DNA of 64,000 nucleotides from Streptomyces roseoverticillatus (lineage in GTDB: Bacteria > Actinomycetota > Actinomycetes > Streptomycetales > Streptomycetaceae), in contig NZ_JOFL01000021.1 in assembly GCF_000719265.1 (NCBI RefSeq), forward strand, positions 1 through 64,000. The letters run 5' to 3'. Shown piece by piece: positions 8,801 to 17,379 of this stretch; the stretch's first letter is position 1; every line of letters starts with the position of its first letter. The notes under the pieces are model-generated. The model made no database searches. It was not told the origin of the DNA and saw only the letters and a list, made by a program, of their open reading frames with translations. Made by a program: the position numbers and the translations under genes.

Positions 8801-9991
8801 TCAGGCTCCCGGGCCCGCCCGGGGGCGCCGACGGCAGCGCGCCCGAGCCGGAGCCCGGCCGGAAGACCGTACGCGCGGCCGGCTAGGCACCGCCGGTCCG
8901 CGCCACGGGGGTTCCTCGCCGTCGCGGCGGAAGAAAATCCGGGCGCCCGGCACCATGTCCCCGCCGCAACGGCACCGGGCCGCGATGGCGCCTGCGGCGC
9001 GGCCTTCCCACGCCGCAGGCCCTCCGAGCCACAGCACAGGGCGGATGCGGATAGATTCCTCACCACCGCCGCGGAAGGAAACCCGTGCGCCCGGCACCAC
9101 GTCCCCGCCGCAACGGCACCGGGCCGCGATGGCGCCTGCGGCGCGGCCTTCCCACGCCGCAGGCCCTCCGAGCCACAGCACAGGGCGGATGCGGATAGAC
9201 GACCACTCGCTCCACGAGCCGACGTACAGCGCCGCCGGAACACCCGCCACGGCCAGCGCCAGCAGCTCCTGCGCCGCGGAGACGCCCGAGCCGCAGTAGA
9301 CGCCCACCTCGGTGCCCTCCACGGCCCCCAGCGCGGTGAAGCGGGCCGCCAGTTCGGCGGCGGGGCGCAGCCGCCCGTCGGCGGCCACGTTCTCCGCGGT
9401 GGGGGCGGAGACCGCGCCCGGAATGTGGCCCGCGACGGCGTCGATCGGCTCCACCTCGCCCCGGTAGCGCTCCCCCGCCCGGGCGTCCAGCAGCAGCCCG
9501 CGGCGGGCCAGCGCCGCCGCGCCGTCCGCGTCGAGCAGCGGCAGCGCCCCCGGCGCCGGGACGAAGTCGCCCTCGCGGACGGCCGTCCGCTCGTCCGTGA
9601 CCGGCCCGCCCCGCGCCCGCCAGGCGGCGAGTCCGCCGTCGAGGACCCGTACGGACGGGTGCCCGGCCCAGCGCAGCATCCACCACGCCCGCGCGGCCGC
9701 CCAGCCCTGGCCCCCGTCGTAGACGACGACGTCGCCGCCGGATCCGACGCCGGCCGCGCGCATCGCCGCGCCGAAGACCGCGAGGTCCGGCAGCGGGTGC
9801 CGGCCCTCCTTCCCCGCGGGCCCGGCGAGCTCGCCCTCCAGGTCCACGTAGACCGCGCCGGGGATATGCCCCGCCTCGTACTCCGGCCGCCCGGGCGGGC
9901 CCCCGAGCTGATAGCGGACGTCCAGCAGGACCGGCGGCTGCCCGCTCGCCGAGGCGTCCATGAGTTCGACTGCGCTGATGATGGCATTCAT
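8801..9991 (-). CDS. Rhodanese-type sulfurtransferase with repeat-derived C-terminus
   Basis: A thiosulfate/3-mercaptopyruvate sulfurtransferase made of two rhodanese domains: an inactive N-terminal one (about 8-130) and a catalytic one (about 145-262) with active Cys233 in CGSGVSA. Residues 1-264 look like a complete enzyme up to the family ending GSWSEWSS. Normally a short tail follows; here the frame runs into two 48-residue units (265-312 and 313-360) plus 36 Arg/Pro-rich residues, all encoded by a DNA repeat. The start at 9991 sits 7 bases after a -10-like CAGGAT, so a leaderless mRNA is plausible. Activity is probably retained because the active domain is intact. Confidence 0.9.
   Translation of the reverse strand: MNAIISAVELMDASASGQPPVLLDVRYQLGGPPGRPEYEAGHIPGAVYVDLEGELAGPAGKEGRHPLPDLAVFGAAMRAAGVGSGGDVVVYDGGQGWAAARAWWMLRWAGHPSVRVLDGGLAAWRARGGPVTDERTAVREGDFVPAPGALPLLDADGAAALARRGLLLDARAGERYRGEVEPIDAVAGHIPGAVSAPTAENVAADGRLRPAAELAARFTALGAVEGTEVGVYCGSGVSAAQELLALAVAGVPAALYVGSWSEWSSIRIRPVLWLGGPAAWEGRAAGAIAARCRCGGDVVPGARVSFRGGGEESIRIRPVLWLGGPAAWEGRAAGAIAARCRCGGDMVPGARIFFRRDGEEPPWRGPAVPSRPRVRSSGRAPARARCRRRPRAGPGA
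8912..9199 (-). repeat. Two tandem 144-bp repeats fused in frame to the rhodanese gene
   Basis: Units 9056-9199 and 8912-9055 are 144 bp each (48 codons), so the reading frame is kept. Bases 8957-9055 and 9101-9199 are identical over 99 bp. Each unit carries a perfect 10-bp inverted repeat (8990-8999 with 9011-9020, and 9134-9143 with 9155-9164; arms GCCTGCGGCG/CGCCGCAGGC). The last unit is followed by a sequence (8890-8930) related to elements at 13.7-13.96 kb. Confidence 0.9.
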
Positions 9992-9998
9992 GGACCCC

Positions 9999-10026
9999 AT
10001 CCTGACGTAGTCGGACGTGCGGTCAA
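9999..10026 (-). promoter_or_regulatory. Candidate HrdB-type promoter of the rhodanese gene
   Basis: TTGACC (-35, 10021-10026) and CAGGAT (-10, 9999-10004) on the minus strand are separated by 16 bp. The predicted start of transcription falls on or next to the ATG at 9991. Confidence 0.5.
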
Positions 10027-10284
10027 CGGGCCTCTGGCGAGGTCGCGTACACCTGATCGATACTGGGCGCGCCTGCCCGCCGCGGCCCGTGCGGGCGCCG
10101 GAACGGTACTGCCCCGCGATTGCGGGCATTCTCCTGCGGGAACCCGGGAATCCCGGCGCGGCCGGGGGGCGCGTGACGGCAGGTGGTGCAACCATCTGGT
10201 CGTGCCCCGTCCCGTACCACCCCCGCGCGCCGCGAGCCCGGCGCGGGACGCGCGGCCACCACGATGGTCCGAGGAGAGAGTGAC

Positions 10285-11079
10285 ATGACCGAGGTTTGGG
10301 GCTCCCCCCGGCCAGGAGCACGTGAGGGCCGGCGCGCGCCGGGCACCCCGTGCTGGACGAGTCTCCTGGCGCACGACCTGGAGTCGATCCAGGACTTCTA
10401 CGGTGGTCTGTTCGGCTGGTCCTTCTACAGCCCCGGACCGCGCCAGCTGGGGCCCTACGTCCGCGCCACGGTCGACGGCCGGGACGTGGCCGGCCTCGGG
10501 GAGCTCGCGCCCGGCGTGCGGCTGGCGACCGCCTGGACCACGTACCTCGCCAGCGACGACGCCGACGAGGCCGCGGAGTGGATCCGCTGTCTCGGCGGCA
10601 CGGTCGGGGTGGGCCCGCTGTCCGCGGAGGACGCGGGGCGGCTGGTGCTCGCCAGCGACCCGGCGGGGGCGCCGTTCGGCGTGTGGCAGGGCCAGGAGCT
10701 GACCGGCGCGCAGCTGACGGGCGTGCCGGGCACGCCCGCGTGGCACGAGCTGGTGACCCGCCGGGCATCCGCCGTCGTCGGCTTCTACCGGGCCCTGTTC
10801 GGGTACGACGTCAAGCCGGCGGACGCGGAGACCAGCGACTATCTGACGCTGCAGCTCGGCGACCGGCCGGTCGCGGCGATCCGCGGGGCCGGGCCCCGTC
10901 TGCAGGGCCCGCACTGGATGACGTACTTCGAGGTCGCGGACACCGACGCCGCGGCGCTGCGCGTGGTGGAGCTGGGGGGTCAGGTGCTGCGGCCGCCGCA
11001 CGAGGGGCCGGCCGGGCAGGTGGCCACGGTCGCCGACCCGGAAGGGGCGGTCTTCACTCTGCTGCGGACAGTCCGCTGA
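10285..11079 (+). CDS. Two-domain VOC (glyoxalase-like) protein
   Basis: A 264-residue protein with two vicinal-oxygen-chelate repeats (about 20-130 and 147-262), each with the FYGGLFGW / FYRALFGY helix-strand signature. Such proteins include glyoxalases, extradiol dioxygenases and, in Streptomyces, bleomycin-binding-like and hydroxylase homologues; no substrate can be named. The ATG at 10285 follows GAGGAGAGAG. Its 3' end overlaps the convergent thymidine kinase gene by 26 bp (11054-11079). The 290-bp gap upstream holds the divergent rhodanese promoter. Confidence 0.88.
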   Translation: MTEVWGSPRPGAREGRRAPGTPCWTSLLAHDLESIQDFYGGLFGWSFYSPGPRQLGPYVRATVDGRDVAGLGELAPGVRLATAWTTYLASDDADEAAEWIRCLGGTVGVGPLSAEDAGRLVLASDPAGAPFGVWQGQELTGAQLTGVPGTPAWHELVTRRASAVVGFYRALFGYDVKPADAETSDYLTLQLGDRPVAAIRGAGPRLQGPHWMTYFEVADTDAAALRVVELGGQVLRPPHEGPAGQVATVADPEGAVFTLLRTVR

Positions 11080-11743
11080 CGGGGTCGCCCACGGAGTCGG
11101 GGTCCACGGGCAGCACGTCGGGCGAGAGCGCCGCGGCGCGGGCCGCGGCGGCCGTCAGCCTGCGGCGGTGGTGGCGCCGGCACAGCACTTCGTAACCGAC
11201 CACGGTCTCGGGCTGGTTGACGTCGCCGACGACCACCTGCGCGCCCTCGACCACCATCTGGCCGCCCACCGTGCGGGCGTTGTGCGTGGCCCGCGCGCCG
11301 CACCAGCACAGCGCCTCGACCTGCAGCACCTCGATGCGGTCGGCGAGTTCGACCAGGCGCTGGGAGCCGGGGAAGAGCTTGGTGCGGAAGTCGGTGGTGA
11401 TGCCGAAGGCGAAGACGTCGAGTTCGAGGTCGTCGACGATCCTCGCGAGCTGGTCGACCTGGCCGGGGTCGAGGAACTGCGCCTCGTCGGCTATGACGTA
11501 GTCGGCGCGGCCGCCCGCGGAGAGGTGGGCGACGATGTGCGCGTAGAAGTCGAACCCCTCGCCCGCCTCGACGGAGTCGGTGACCAGACCGAGCCGCGAG
11601 GACAGCTTGCCCGTGCCGGCGCGGTCGTTGCGGGTGTAGATCATCCCTTGCAGGCCGCGGGCCGAGCGGTTGTGCTCGATCTGCAGAGCGAGGGTGCTCT
11701 TTCCGCAGTCCATCGTTCCGGAGAAGAACACCAGCTCGGGCAT
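11054..11743 (-). CDS. tdk: Thymidine kinase
   Basis: A 229-residue type II thymidine kinase that phosphorylates thymidine in nucleotide salvage. The P-loop is SGTMDCGKST near residue 10, DEAQF carries the Walker B/catalytic region, and zinc-ligand cysteines appear in LCWCGARATHNAR and CRRHH. I prefer the ATG at 11743 (MPELVFFSGTMDC), the usual family start; an ATG seven codons upstream is possible and neither has a strong ribosome site. It overlaps the VOC gene tail by 26 bp and is followed upstream by the phosphodiesterase gene on the same strand. Confidence 0.93.
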   Translation of the reverse strand: MPELVFFSGTMDCGKSTLALQIEHNRSARGLQGMIYTRNDRAGTGKLSSRLGLVTDSVEAGEGFDFYAHIVAHLSAGGRADYVIADEAQFLDPGQVDQLARIVDDLELDVFAFGITTDFRTKLFPGSQRLVELADRIEVLQVEALCWCGARATHNARTVGGQMVVEGAQVVVGDVNQPETVVGYEVLCRRHHRRRLTAAAARAAALSPDVLPVDPDSVGDPVSGLSAAE

Positions 11744-11804
11744 GGGGAAGCCAATGCCTTTCATAGGTCGGGGCGTTGTGGGGGGTGGTGGGGCGTACGG
11801 ACGT

Positions 11805-12998
11805 TCAGGGTCGCACTTCGAGGAGCGGCACGAGCTGCTCCACGGGCGTCATGGAGCCGTGCAGCCCCACCATCGCGGACTCGTTCGGCTCGGTCTCGGT
11901 GGCGACGATCGCGATGTCGTCGCGGGCGGCGGCGACCACGTCACCGATCCGGCCGTAGACGCGGTCGTCGACGCCCTCGCCGGGCCGGCCGAACCAGCCG
12001 GCCTCGATCGCCTCGTCGCGGCTCGCGATCCACATCTGCTCGCCCAGCACCTCCCGCCACACGGCGAGGACGTCGGCGGCGGCGCCGGGCACGGCGTAGA
12101 CGTGGCGGGCGCGCGCCTCGCCGCCGAGCAGGGCGACGCCCGCGCGGAGCTCCCAGTCCTCGTCGAAGTCGATGCGCGACTCCGGGTCGAACGGGATGTC
12201 GATCATGCCGTGGTCGGCGGTGACGTACAGGGCGGAGCGGGGCGGCAGCTGCTCGGCGAGGCGCTGGGCGAGGCGGTCGACGTACATCAACTGGCCGCGC
12301 CACTCGTCGGAGTCGACGCCGAAGCGGTGCCCCTTGCCGTCGACGTCGCTGTAGTACGTGTAGACGAGCGAGCGGTCCGCGGCGCCGAGCCGGTCGGCGG
12401 CGAGGTCCATCCGCTCCTCCCCGGAGAGCCGGCCGTGGAAGGTGCCGCCGCTCAGCGCGATCTTCGTCAGCGGGGTGTGCTGGAAGTCCGGGGCGGAGAC
12501 CTGGCAGGTGTGCACGCCGGCCGCGTCCGCGAGCTGGAAGACCGTGGGGTACGGCTGCCAGGCGTGCGGATCGGTCCAGGGGCGCCAGCGCAGCTGGTTC
12601 ATCAGCTGCCCCGTGGCCGGGTCGGCCACCGTGTAGCCGGGCAGGCCGTGGGCGCCCGGCGGCAGGCCCGTGCCCACCGAGGCCAGGGAGGTGGCCGTGG
12701 TGGACGGGAAGCCCGCGGTCAGCGGGTTCGAGCCGGTCGTCAGCGAGTGCAGGAACGGCGCCTCGTCGGGATGGGCGCGCAGCAGCTCCCAGCCGAGACC
12801 GTCGATCAGGAACACGCACACGCGGTCGGCCGGGGTGAGCTCCAGGCCCGTGGAGAAGCCCGGGACCCCCATGCCCGCCACGGCGGCCGGCAGCAGATCG
12901 GCCAGCGAGCCCGTGCCGTAGCGGGGCAGCGGGGCCGAGCGGGGGTCGAGAGGGGCGGGCTCGTGCCAGGCGGAGCCCGCCGTCATCGGATGGGACAT
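11805..12998 (-). CDS. Alkaline phosphatase-fold phosphodiesterase/nucleotide pyrophosphatase
   Basis: A 397-residue metallo-hydrolase of the type I phosphodiesterase/nucleotide pyrophosphatase family. Metal and nucleophile regions are visible: FLIDGLGW (Asp ligand), the nucleophile stretch FPSTTATSLAS, YYSDVDGKGHRFG and TADHGMIDI. It likely acts in the cytoplasm since no signal peptide is seen. Its ATG overlaps the stop codon of the upstream DUF5998 gene as TGATG, so the two are translationally coupled and probably act together. The substrate is unknown. Confidence 0.88.
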   Translation of the reverse strand: MSHPMTAGSAWHEPAPLDPRSAPLPRYGTGSLADLLPAAVAGMGVPGFSTGLELTPADRVCVFLIDGLGWELLRAHPDEAPFLHSLTTGSNPLTAGFPSTTATSLASVGTGLPPGAHGLPGYTVADPATGQLMNQLRWRPWTDPHAWQPYPTVFQLADAAGVHTCQVSAPDFQHTPLTKIALSGGTFHGRLSGEERMDLAADRLGAADRSLVYTYYSDVDGKGHRFGVDSDEWRGQLMYVDRLAQRLAEQLPPRSALYVTADHGMIDIPFDPESRIDFDEDWELRAGVALLGGEARARHVYAVPGAAADVLAVWREVLGEQMWIASRDEAIEAGWFGRPGEGVDDRVYGRIGDVVAAARDDIAIVATETEPNESAMVGLHGSMTPVEQLVPLLEVRP

Positions 12999-13594
12999 CA
13001 GCGGGCGGTCGCCGCGGTCGCCGCAGTGGCTTCGGAGAGCGCCTGGGCGAAGGCCAGGGTCTGGCGGACGGTGTCCGGGCCGTCGCCGGCCTCGCTGACG
13101 CGCAGGCTCAGGTCGTCGGCCGTGGAGGAGCCGGTGTAGCCGTGGTCGGCGTCGCAGTTGGGGTCGCCGCAGGCCGCGGGCTCCAGGTCGATCCGGGACA
13201 CCGCGCCCCAGCCGATGTTCAGCACGACCTCGCGGGGCAGGGTGCCCGGCGTGTACGACTCGGGGTTGGCGACGACGCGGCTCAGCACGACCGAGGAGAT
13301 CCGCTCCAGCTTCACGGACTCCGTGGAGGTGGTGGCGTACGGGGACGGCGACGTGCCGTCGGCGGCCTGCTCGTCGGTGTGGCTGACGATGAAGCGGGTG
13401 CCGGTGAGGACGAGGACCGTGACGTGGCGGCGCACCTCGTTGGAGTCGAACGTCGTCTCCTGGTGCACCAGGTACGACACGACCGGCTCCCCGCCCACTG
13501 CGGCCTCCACCGCCTCGGCCACGAGGGCCGGGTAGTAGCCGCTGCGCTCGATCGCCGCGCGCAGCCCTTGGGTCGTCGTACCGGTCTTCGCCAT
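12998..13594 (-). CDS. DUF5998 family protein
   Basis: A 198-residue conserved actinobacterial protein beginning MAKTGTTTQGLRAAIERSGYYP. It has a beta-rich central region (VVSYLVHQETTFDSNEVRRHVTVLVLTGTRFIVSHTDE) and a conserved acidic CGDPNCDADHGYTG segment that could bind metal. No enzyme motif or membrane segment is seen. It is the first gene of a two-gene unit with the phosphodiesterase through a one-base TGATG overlap. The family assignment is from memory and the function is unknown. Confidence 0.82.
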   Translation of the reverse strand: MAKTGTTTQGLRAAIERSGYYPALVAEAVEAAVGGEPVVSYLVHQETTFDSNEVRRHVTVLVLTGTRFIVSHTDEQAADGTSPSPYATTSTESVKLERISSVVLSRVVANPESYTPGTLPREVVLNIGWGAVSRIDLEPAACGDPNCDADHGYTGSSTADDLSLRVSEAGDGPDTVRQTLAFAQALSEATAATAATAR

Positions 13595-13736
13595 AAGCCC
13601 ATCCTAAGGGGCCCACGGGCCCCGGCCGCCCGATGCGCCCGCCCCGGCCCCGGCCGCGCACCCCCGATGGGACAGGCATCACACGGAGCCCTCCGTTCCG
13701 CCCCGACCGGTCGCCTGAGAGCCCCGCCTCTCCCTC

Positions 13737-13778
13737 CCGCCGCCACGGCGAGAAACCCCCGCGGCGCGGACCGGCGGG
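13737..13778 (+). repeat. Diverged copy of a dispersed repeat (copy A)
   Basis: The core CCGCCACGGCGAGAAACCCC followed by a CGCGGCGCGGACCGGCGG-type stretch matches, with a few changes, the minus strand at 8890-8930. It lies in the 393-bp gap between the DUF5998 gene and the large synthetase gene, a region with no convincing gene. Confidence 0.65.
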
Positions 13779-13914
13779 GCCGAACCGACCGCGAGCGGGG
13801 CCGGGCCACCACACCGGAGGCGGGACGGCACCGCCGAATCGCGCCGTCGTGGCTGAGCACCACTGCGGCGGGGACGAGCGCCGCGGCCACTACAGACGGG
13901 GCTCGCCCCCACTC

Positions 13915-13955
13915 CCGCCGCCACGGCGAGGAACCCCCGCGGTGCCGGGCGCCGG
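13915..13955 (+). repeat. Diverged copy of a dispersed repeat (copy B)
   Basis: The same core as copy A (CCGCCACGGCGAGGAACCCC) recurs 178 bp further on. Upstream of it the stretch TGCGGCGGGGACG (about 13864) resembles the repeat body in the rhodanese locus. Both copies would read RRHGE(K/E)PPR in one frame, but nothing suggests translation here. Confidence 0.65.
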
Positions 13956-13987
13956 CACGCCGGGTGCAGCCCGGTGGTCTGTTGCTG

Positions 13988-16786
13988 TCAGACCACCGGC
14001 AGGCTGCGCGGCCCCAGATCCGTGCGCGCCGGCGCCGGCGAGAGGCGGATCGTGGCGCCGAGGACGTGGACGCCATGAGGCGCGACGATCACCGGTTCCA
14101 GGTCGGCGCCGACGACCTCCGGGTGGTCGTCGACCAGCCGGGAGACCCGTAGCAGGAGCTCCTCCAGCGCCCGCGTGTCCACCGGAGTCGCCCCGCGCCA
14201 GCCGAACAGCAGCGGCGCGGTGCGGATCGAGCGGATCTGCTCGGCGGCGTCCCGGTCGGTCACGGGGACGAGCCGGTGCGCGGTGTCGCCGAGCAGCAGC
14301 GACGGCGCCCCCGCGAGCCCGAAGGAGAGGACCGCGCCCGCCGCCGGATCGATCGCCGCCCGGACGACCGTGTCGACGCCGCGCGGCGCCATGGACTGGA
14401 CGACGAGCCGGGTCTCCTCGGGCTTGCCGAGGAGCTCGGACAACTCGGCGTACGCGCGGCGCAGTTCCGTCTCGCCGCCGAGGTCGAGCCGGACGCCTCC
14501 GAGGTCGGCGCGGTGGCGCAGGTGCGGGGCGGTGGGCTTGAGGGCGACGGGGAAGCCGAGCCGCCCGGCCGCGCGGACCGCGCTGTCGGGGTCGGGCGCC
14601 GGCAGGGCGGGCATCACGGCGATCCCGTACCGGGCGAGGAGCCGCTGCGTGTCGGGCGCGGAGAGGGTGACCGCACGGGGCCCCTCGGGCGGCGGTGCCA
14701 GGACGGCCCCGTGGGCCTCCAGGAGGACCTCGATGTCCGCGGCGGCGCCCGCCTCGTCGATGTCGTCGTACTCCGGCACCCGCCCCGGCTCGGCCGCCAG
14801 CCGCCGCCAGCGTGCGTACCGCGCGGCCTCGGCGAGGGCCCGGACGGCCCGCTCGGCGGCGGGGTATGCGGGGATCCGCACCGCCGCTCCCCCGGCGTCC
14901 GCATCCGCATCCGCGCCCGGCGCCGCCGCGAGGGCCTCCGCGAGCCCGGGGATCTCCAGGTGCACGACGGTGACCGGCTTCGCGGCGGGCGAGGCCGCGA
15001 CGGCCTCCCGGAGCGCCCCGGCGAGGTCCGCCGCGGAGGCGTCCCCGACCCACGGGATGGCGGTGACGACGACGGCGTCGCACTCCTCGTCCGCGAGGGC
15101 CCCGGCGAGCGCCCGGCGGAAGTCGGCGGGCTGGGCGCCGGTGGTCAGGTCGTACGGCGGCTGGGGCCGCAGCCCGTCCGTGAGGCAGGCGTCGTAGGTG
15201 AGCAGGGCGAGGGACTCGGAGTTGCCGAGGATGGCGACGCGCGGGCCCGCGGGCAGCGGCTGGGAGGCGAGGAGCAGCCCCGTATCGGCGAGCTCGGTGA
15301 CCGTGTCGACGCGGATGACGCCGGCCTGCCGGAGCAGGTCGGAGACGGTGGCGTCGGGGATCCGGGTGCTGGGGACGGCGTGCCCGGTGGGCGCGGCGCC
15401 GCCGTGCCGGGCGCCTTTGACGACGACGACCGGCTTGCGGGCGGCCGTGCGCCGCGCGAGCCGTGTGAACTTGCGGGGATTGCCGATGGACTCCAGGTAC
15501 ATGAGCACGAGGTCGGTGTCGGGGTCGTCGTGCCAGTACTGCAGGAAGTCGTTGCCGGAGACGTCCGCGCGGTTGCCGGCGGAGACGAAGGAGGAGATGC
15601 CGACGAGCCCGGCGGCGCGCCGGTGCAGCCCGGACAGCAGGGCGATGCCGATGGCTCCGGACTGGCTGAAGAGCCCTATGCGCCCGGCGGCGGGCAGCTC
15701 GGGCGACAGGGAGGCGTTCAGGCGGACGCCGGCGGCGGTGTTGATGAGCCCGAAGGCGTTGGGCCCGATGATGCGCATCCCGTACGAGCGGGCCTGGCGC
15801 ACCAGCTCGCGCTGCCGGTGGCGCCCGTCGGCGCCGCTCTCGCCGTACCCGGCGGAGAGGACGACGAGCCCCTGGACGCCGTGCTCACCGCACTCGGCGA
15901 CGACGGAGGGCACCTGCTCGGCGGGCACGGCGACGACGGCGAGGTCGACGGGCCCGGGGATGCCGAGGACGGAGCGGTGGGCCGGCACGCCCTCGGGTTC
16001 GAGCCGGGCGGCCTCCTCGGGGAAGGCGTGGTTGACCGCGTGCACCCGCCCGGTGAAGCCGCCGGCCAGAAGGTTGCGCAGGACGGTGCGCCCCATGCCG
16101 CCGGGGGCCCGGCCGGTGCCGATGACGGCGACGGAGCCGGGCGCGATCAGCCGCTGGACCGAGCGGGCCTCGGCGCGCTGCTCGCGGGCCCGCTGGACGG
16201 CGAGGGAACGGTCGGTGGGCTCCAGATCCAGCTGGAGGCGGACGACGCCGTCCTCGAAGCTGCGCTTCTGGGTGTAGCCCGCGTCCGTGAACACCTTGAT
16301 CATCTTGGTGTTGGCGGGCAGCACCTCGGCGGTGAAGCGCCGGATGCCGCGCTCGCGGGCCACGGCCGCGATGTGCTCCAGAAGGGCGGAGGCGACGCCG
16401 CGGCCCTGGTGGGCGTCCTGCACGAGGAAGGCGACCTCGGCCTCGTCGGCGGGCCCGGACGCCGGCAGGCCGCGGCCGTCGACGCGGTCGTAGCGGACGG
16501 TGGCGATGAACTCGCCGCCGACGGTGGCGGCGAGGCCGACCCGGTCCACGTAGTCGTGATGGGTGAAGCGGTGCACGTCCCGGTCGGAGAGGCGGGGGTA
16601 GGGGGCGAAGAAGCGGTAGTACTTCGACTCGTCCGAGACCTGCTCGTAGAAGCTCACCAGCCGCTGCGCGTCGTCCGGTGCGATGGGGCGCAGGTGGGCG
16701 GTGCCGCCGTCGCGCAGGACGACGTCGGCTTCCCAGTGGGCGGGGTACGCGTGCTCGTGCCCGGACTGCGCCGGCGTCGTCTGCAT
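13988..16786 (-). CDS. GNAT acetyltransferase fused to NDP-forming acyl-CoA synthetase
   Basis: A 932-residue cytoplasmic protein. The N-terminal GNAT domain (about 20-180) contains the acetyl-CoA loop HQGRGVASALL. It is followed by a CoA-binding Rossmann domain (GTGRAPGGMGRTVLRNL, about 220-330), a succinyl-CoA ligase-like region (FSQSGAIGIALL) and a C-terminal ATP-grasp domain (about 705-920). This order resembles bacterial protein acetyltransferases of the Pat/PatA kind, which acetylate acyl-CoA synthetases. The ATG at 16786 starts MQTTPAQSG. It is monocistronic and divergent from ptsH. Whether the synthetase half is active cannot be told without aligning the phospho-histidine region. Confidence 0.88.
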   Translation of the reverse strand: MQTTPAQSGHEHAYPAHWEADVVLRDGGTAHLRPIAPDDAQRLVSFYEQVSDESKYYRFFAPYPRLSDRDVHRFTHHDYVDRVGLAATVGGEFIATVRYDRVDGRGLPASGPADEAEVAFLVQDAHQGRGVASALLEHIAAVARERGIRRFTAEVLPANTKMIKVFTDAGYTQKRSFEDGVVRLQLDLEPTDRSLAVQRAREQRAEARSVQRLIAPGSVAVIGTGRAPGGMGRTVLRNLLAGGFTGRVHAVNHAFPEEAARLEPEGVPAHRSVLGIPGPVDLAVVAVPAEQVPSVVAECGEHGVQGLVVLSAGYGESGADGRHRQRELVRQARSYGMRIIGPNAFGLINTAAGVRLNASLSPELPAAGRIGLFSQSGAIGIALLSGLHRRAAGLVGISSFVSAGNRADVSGNDFLQYWHDDPDTDLVLMYLESIGNPRKFTRLARRTAARKPVVVVKGARHGGAAPTGHAVPSTRIPDATVSDLLRQAGVIRVDTVTELADTGLLLASQPLPAGPRVAILGNSESLALLTYDACLTDGLRPQPPYDLTTGAQPADFRRALAGALADEECDAVVVTAIPWVGDASAADLAGALREAVAASPAAKPVTVVHLEIPGLAEALAAAPGADADADAGGAAVRIPAYPAAERAVRALAEAARYARWRRLAAEPGRVPEYDDIDEAGAAADIEVLLEAHGAVLAPPPEGPRAVTLSAPDTQRLLARYGIAVMPALPAPDPDSAVRAAGRLGFPVALKPTAPHLRHRADLGGVRLDLGGETELRRAYAELSELLGKPEETRLVVQSMAPRGVDTVVRAAIDPAAGAVLSFGLAGAPSLLLGDTAHRLVPVTDRDAAEQIRSIRTAPLLFGWRGATPVDTRALEELLLRVSRLVDDHPEVVGADLEPVIVAPHGVHVLGATIRLSPAPARTDLGPRSLPVV

Positions 16787-16893
16787 GGGGCCAGCGTAAG
16801 GCCGGGCACCGACAACGAGGGCGCGGCGCCGGAGCACTCCCGGCACCGTGCGACACTGGTCTAGACAACCCCTACGACCTGAAGGGCAACACC

Positions 16894-17175
16894 ATGGCTG
16901 AGCGCCGCGTCACCGTCGGCTGGGCCGAGGGCCTGCACGCCCGTCCCGCGTCGATCTTCGTCCGTGCGGCGACTGCCGCCGGCGTCCCCATGACGATCGC
17001 CAAGGCCGACGGCACCCCGGTCAACGCCGGCTCCATGCTGGCCGTGCTGGGCCTGGGCGCCCAGGGTGGCGAGGAGATCGTTCTGGCGAGCGACGCCGAG
17101 GGTGCCGAGGCCGCTCTGGACCGCCTGGCGAAGCTGGTCGCCGAGGGTCTCGAGGAGCTCCCGGAGACCGTCTGA
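16894..17175 (+). CDS. ptsH: HPr phosphocarrier protein
   Basis: A 93-residue HPr of the sugar phosphotransferase system. Phospho-acceptor His15 is in EGLHARPAS, and the regulatory-serine region is NAGSMLAVLGLGA (Ser47). HPr passes phosphate from enzyme I to the IIA domains; no ptsI or permease gene lies nearby, which fits the scattered pts genes of Streptomyces. The ATG at 16894 is the family start. A perfect 15-bp hairpin follows 21 bases after the stop, so the gene is a single transcription unit. Confidence 0.95.
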   Translation: MAERRVTVGWAEGLHARPASIFVRAATAAGVPMTIAKADGTPVNAGSMLAVLGLGAQGGEEIVLASDAEGAEAALDRLAKLVAEGLEELPETV

Positions 17176-17196
17176 TCCGACGGAATCCCGCGCGGC

Positions 17197-17232
17197 GGGG
17201 CCGCGGCGGCCGATGGAGGCCGCCGCGGCCCC
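17197..17232 (+). terminator. ptsH terminator hairpin
   Basis: A perfect 15-bp stem (GGGGCCGCGGCGGCC with its complement) and a 6-base loop lie just after ptsH, followed by a short T-containing stretch (GTTATCGTT). Confidence 0.85.
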
Positions 17233-17379
17233 GTTATCGTTCCCGAGTGAAATCCATGGCATTCCTGCCGCGCCGGCATGCCATTCCATAGGCACGAGTT
17301 CAGCTGAAGAACATTTCCTTCGGTAACTCCGGAACTCCGGGCGCAAAATGCGCGGGCGCACTTCAAGAGCGGGCGCACT

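Noticed and set aside
8912..9199. CRISPR array
   Set aside because: There are only two units, repeated over their full length with no spacers, and they lie inside a coding frame.
13595..13987. A protein-coding gene in the repeat region
   Set aside because: Frames here give Arg/Pro/Gly-rich sequence with no start signal, and the two repeat copies are not in a shared frame of a plausible protein.
14276..16864. 862-codon open frame on the plus strand
   Set aside because: It is antisense to the GNAT/acyl-CoA synthetase gene, consists of Gly/Asp/Val/Arg-rich low-complexity sequence, and has no family similarity. Long shadow frames are expected at this GC content.
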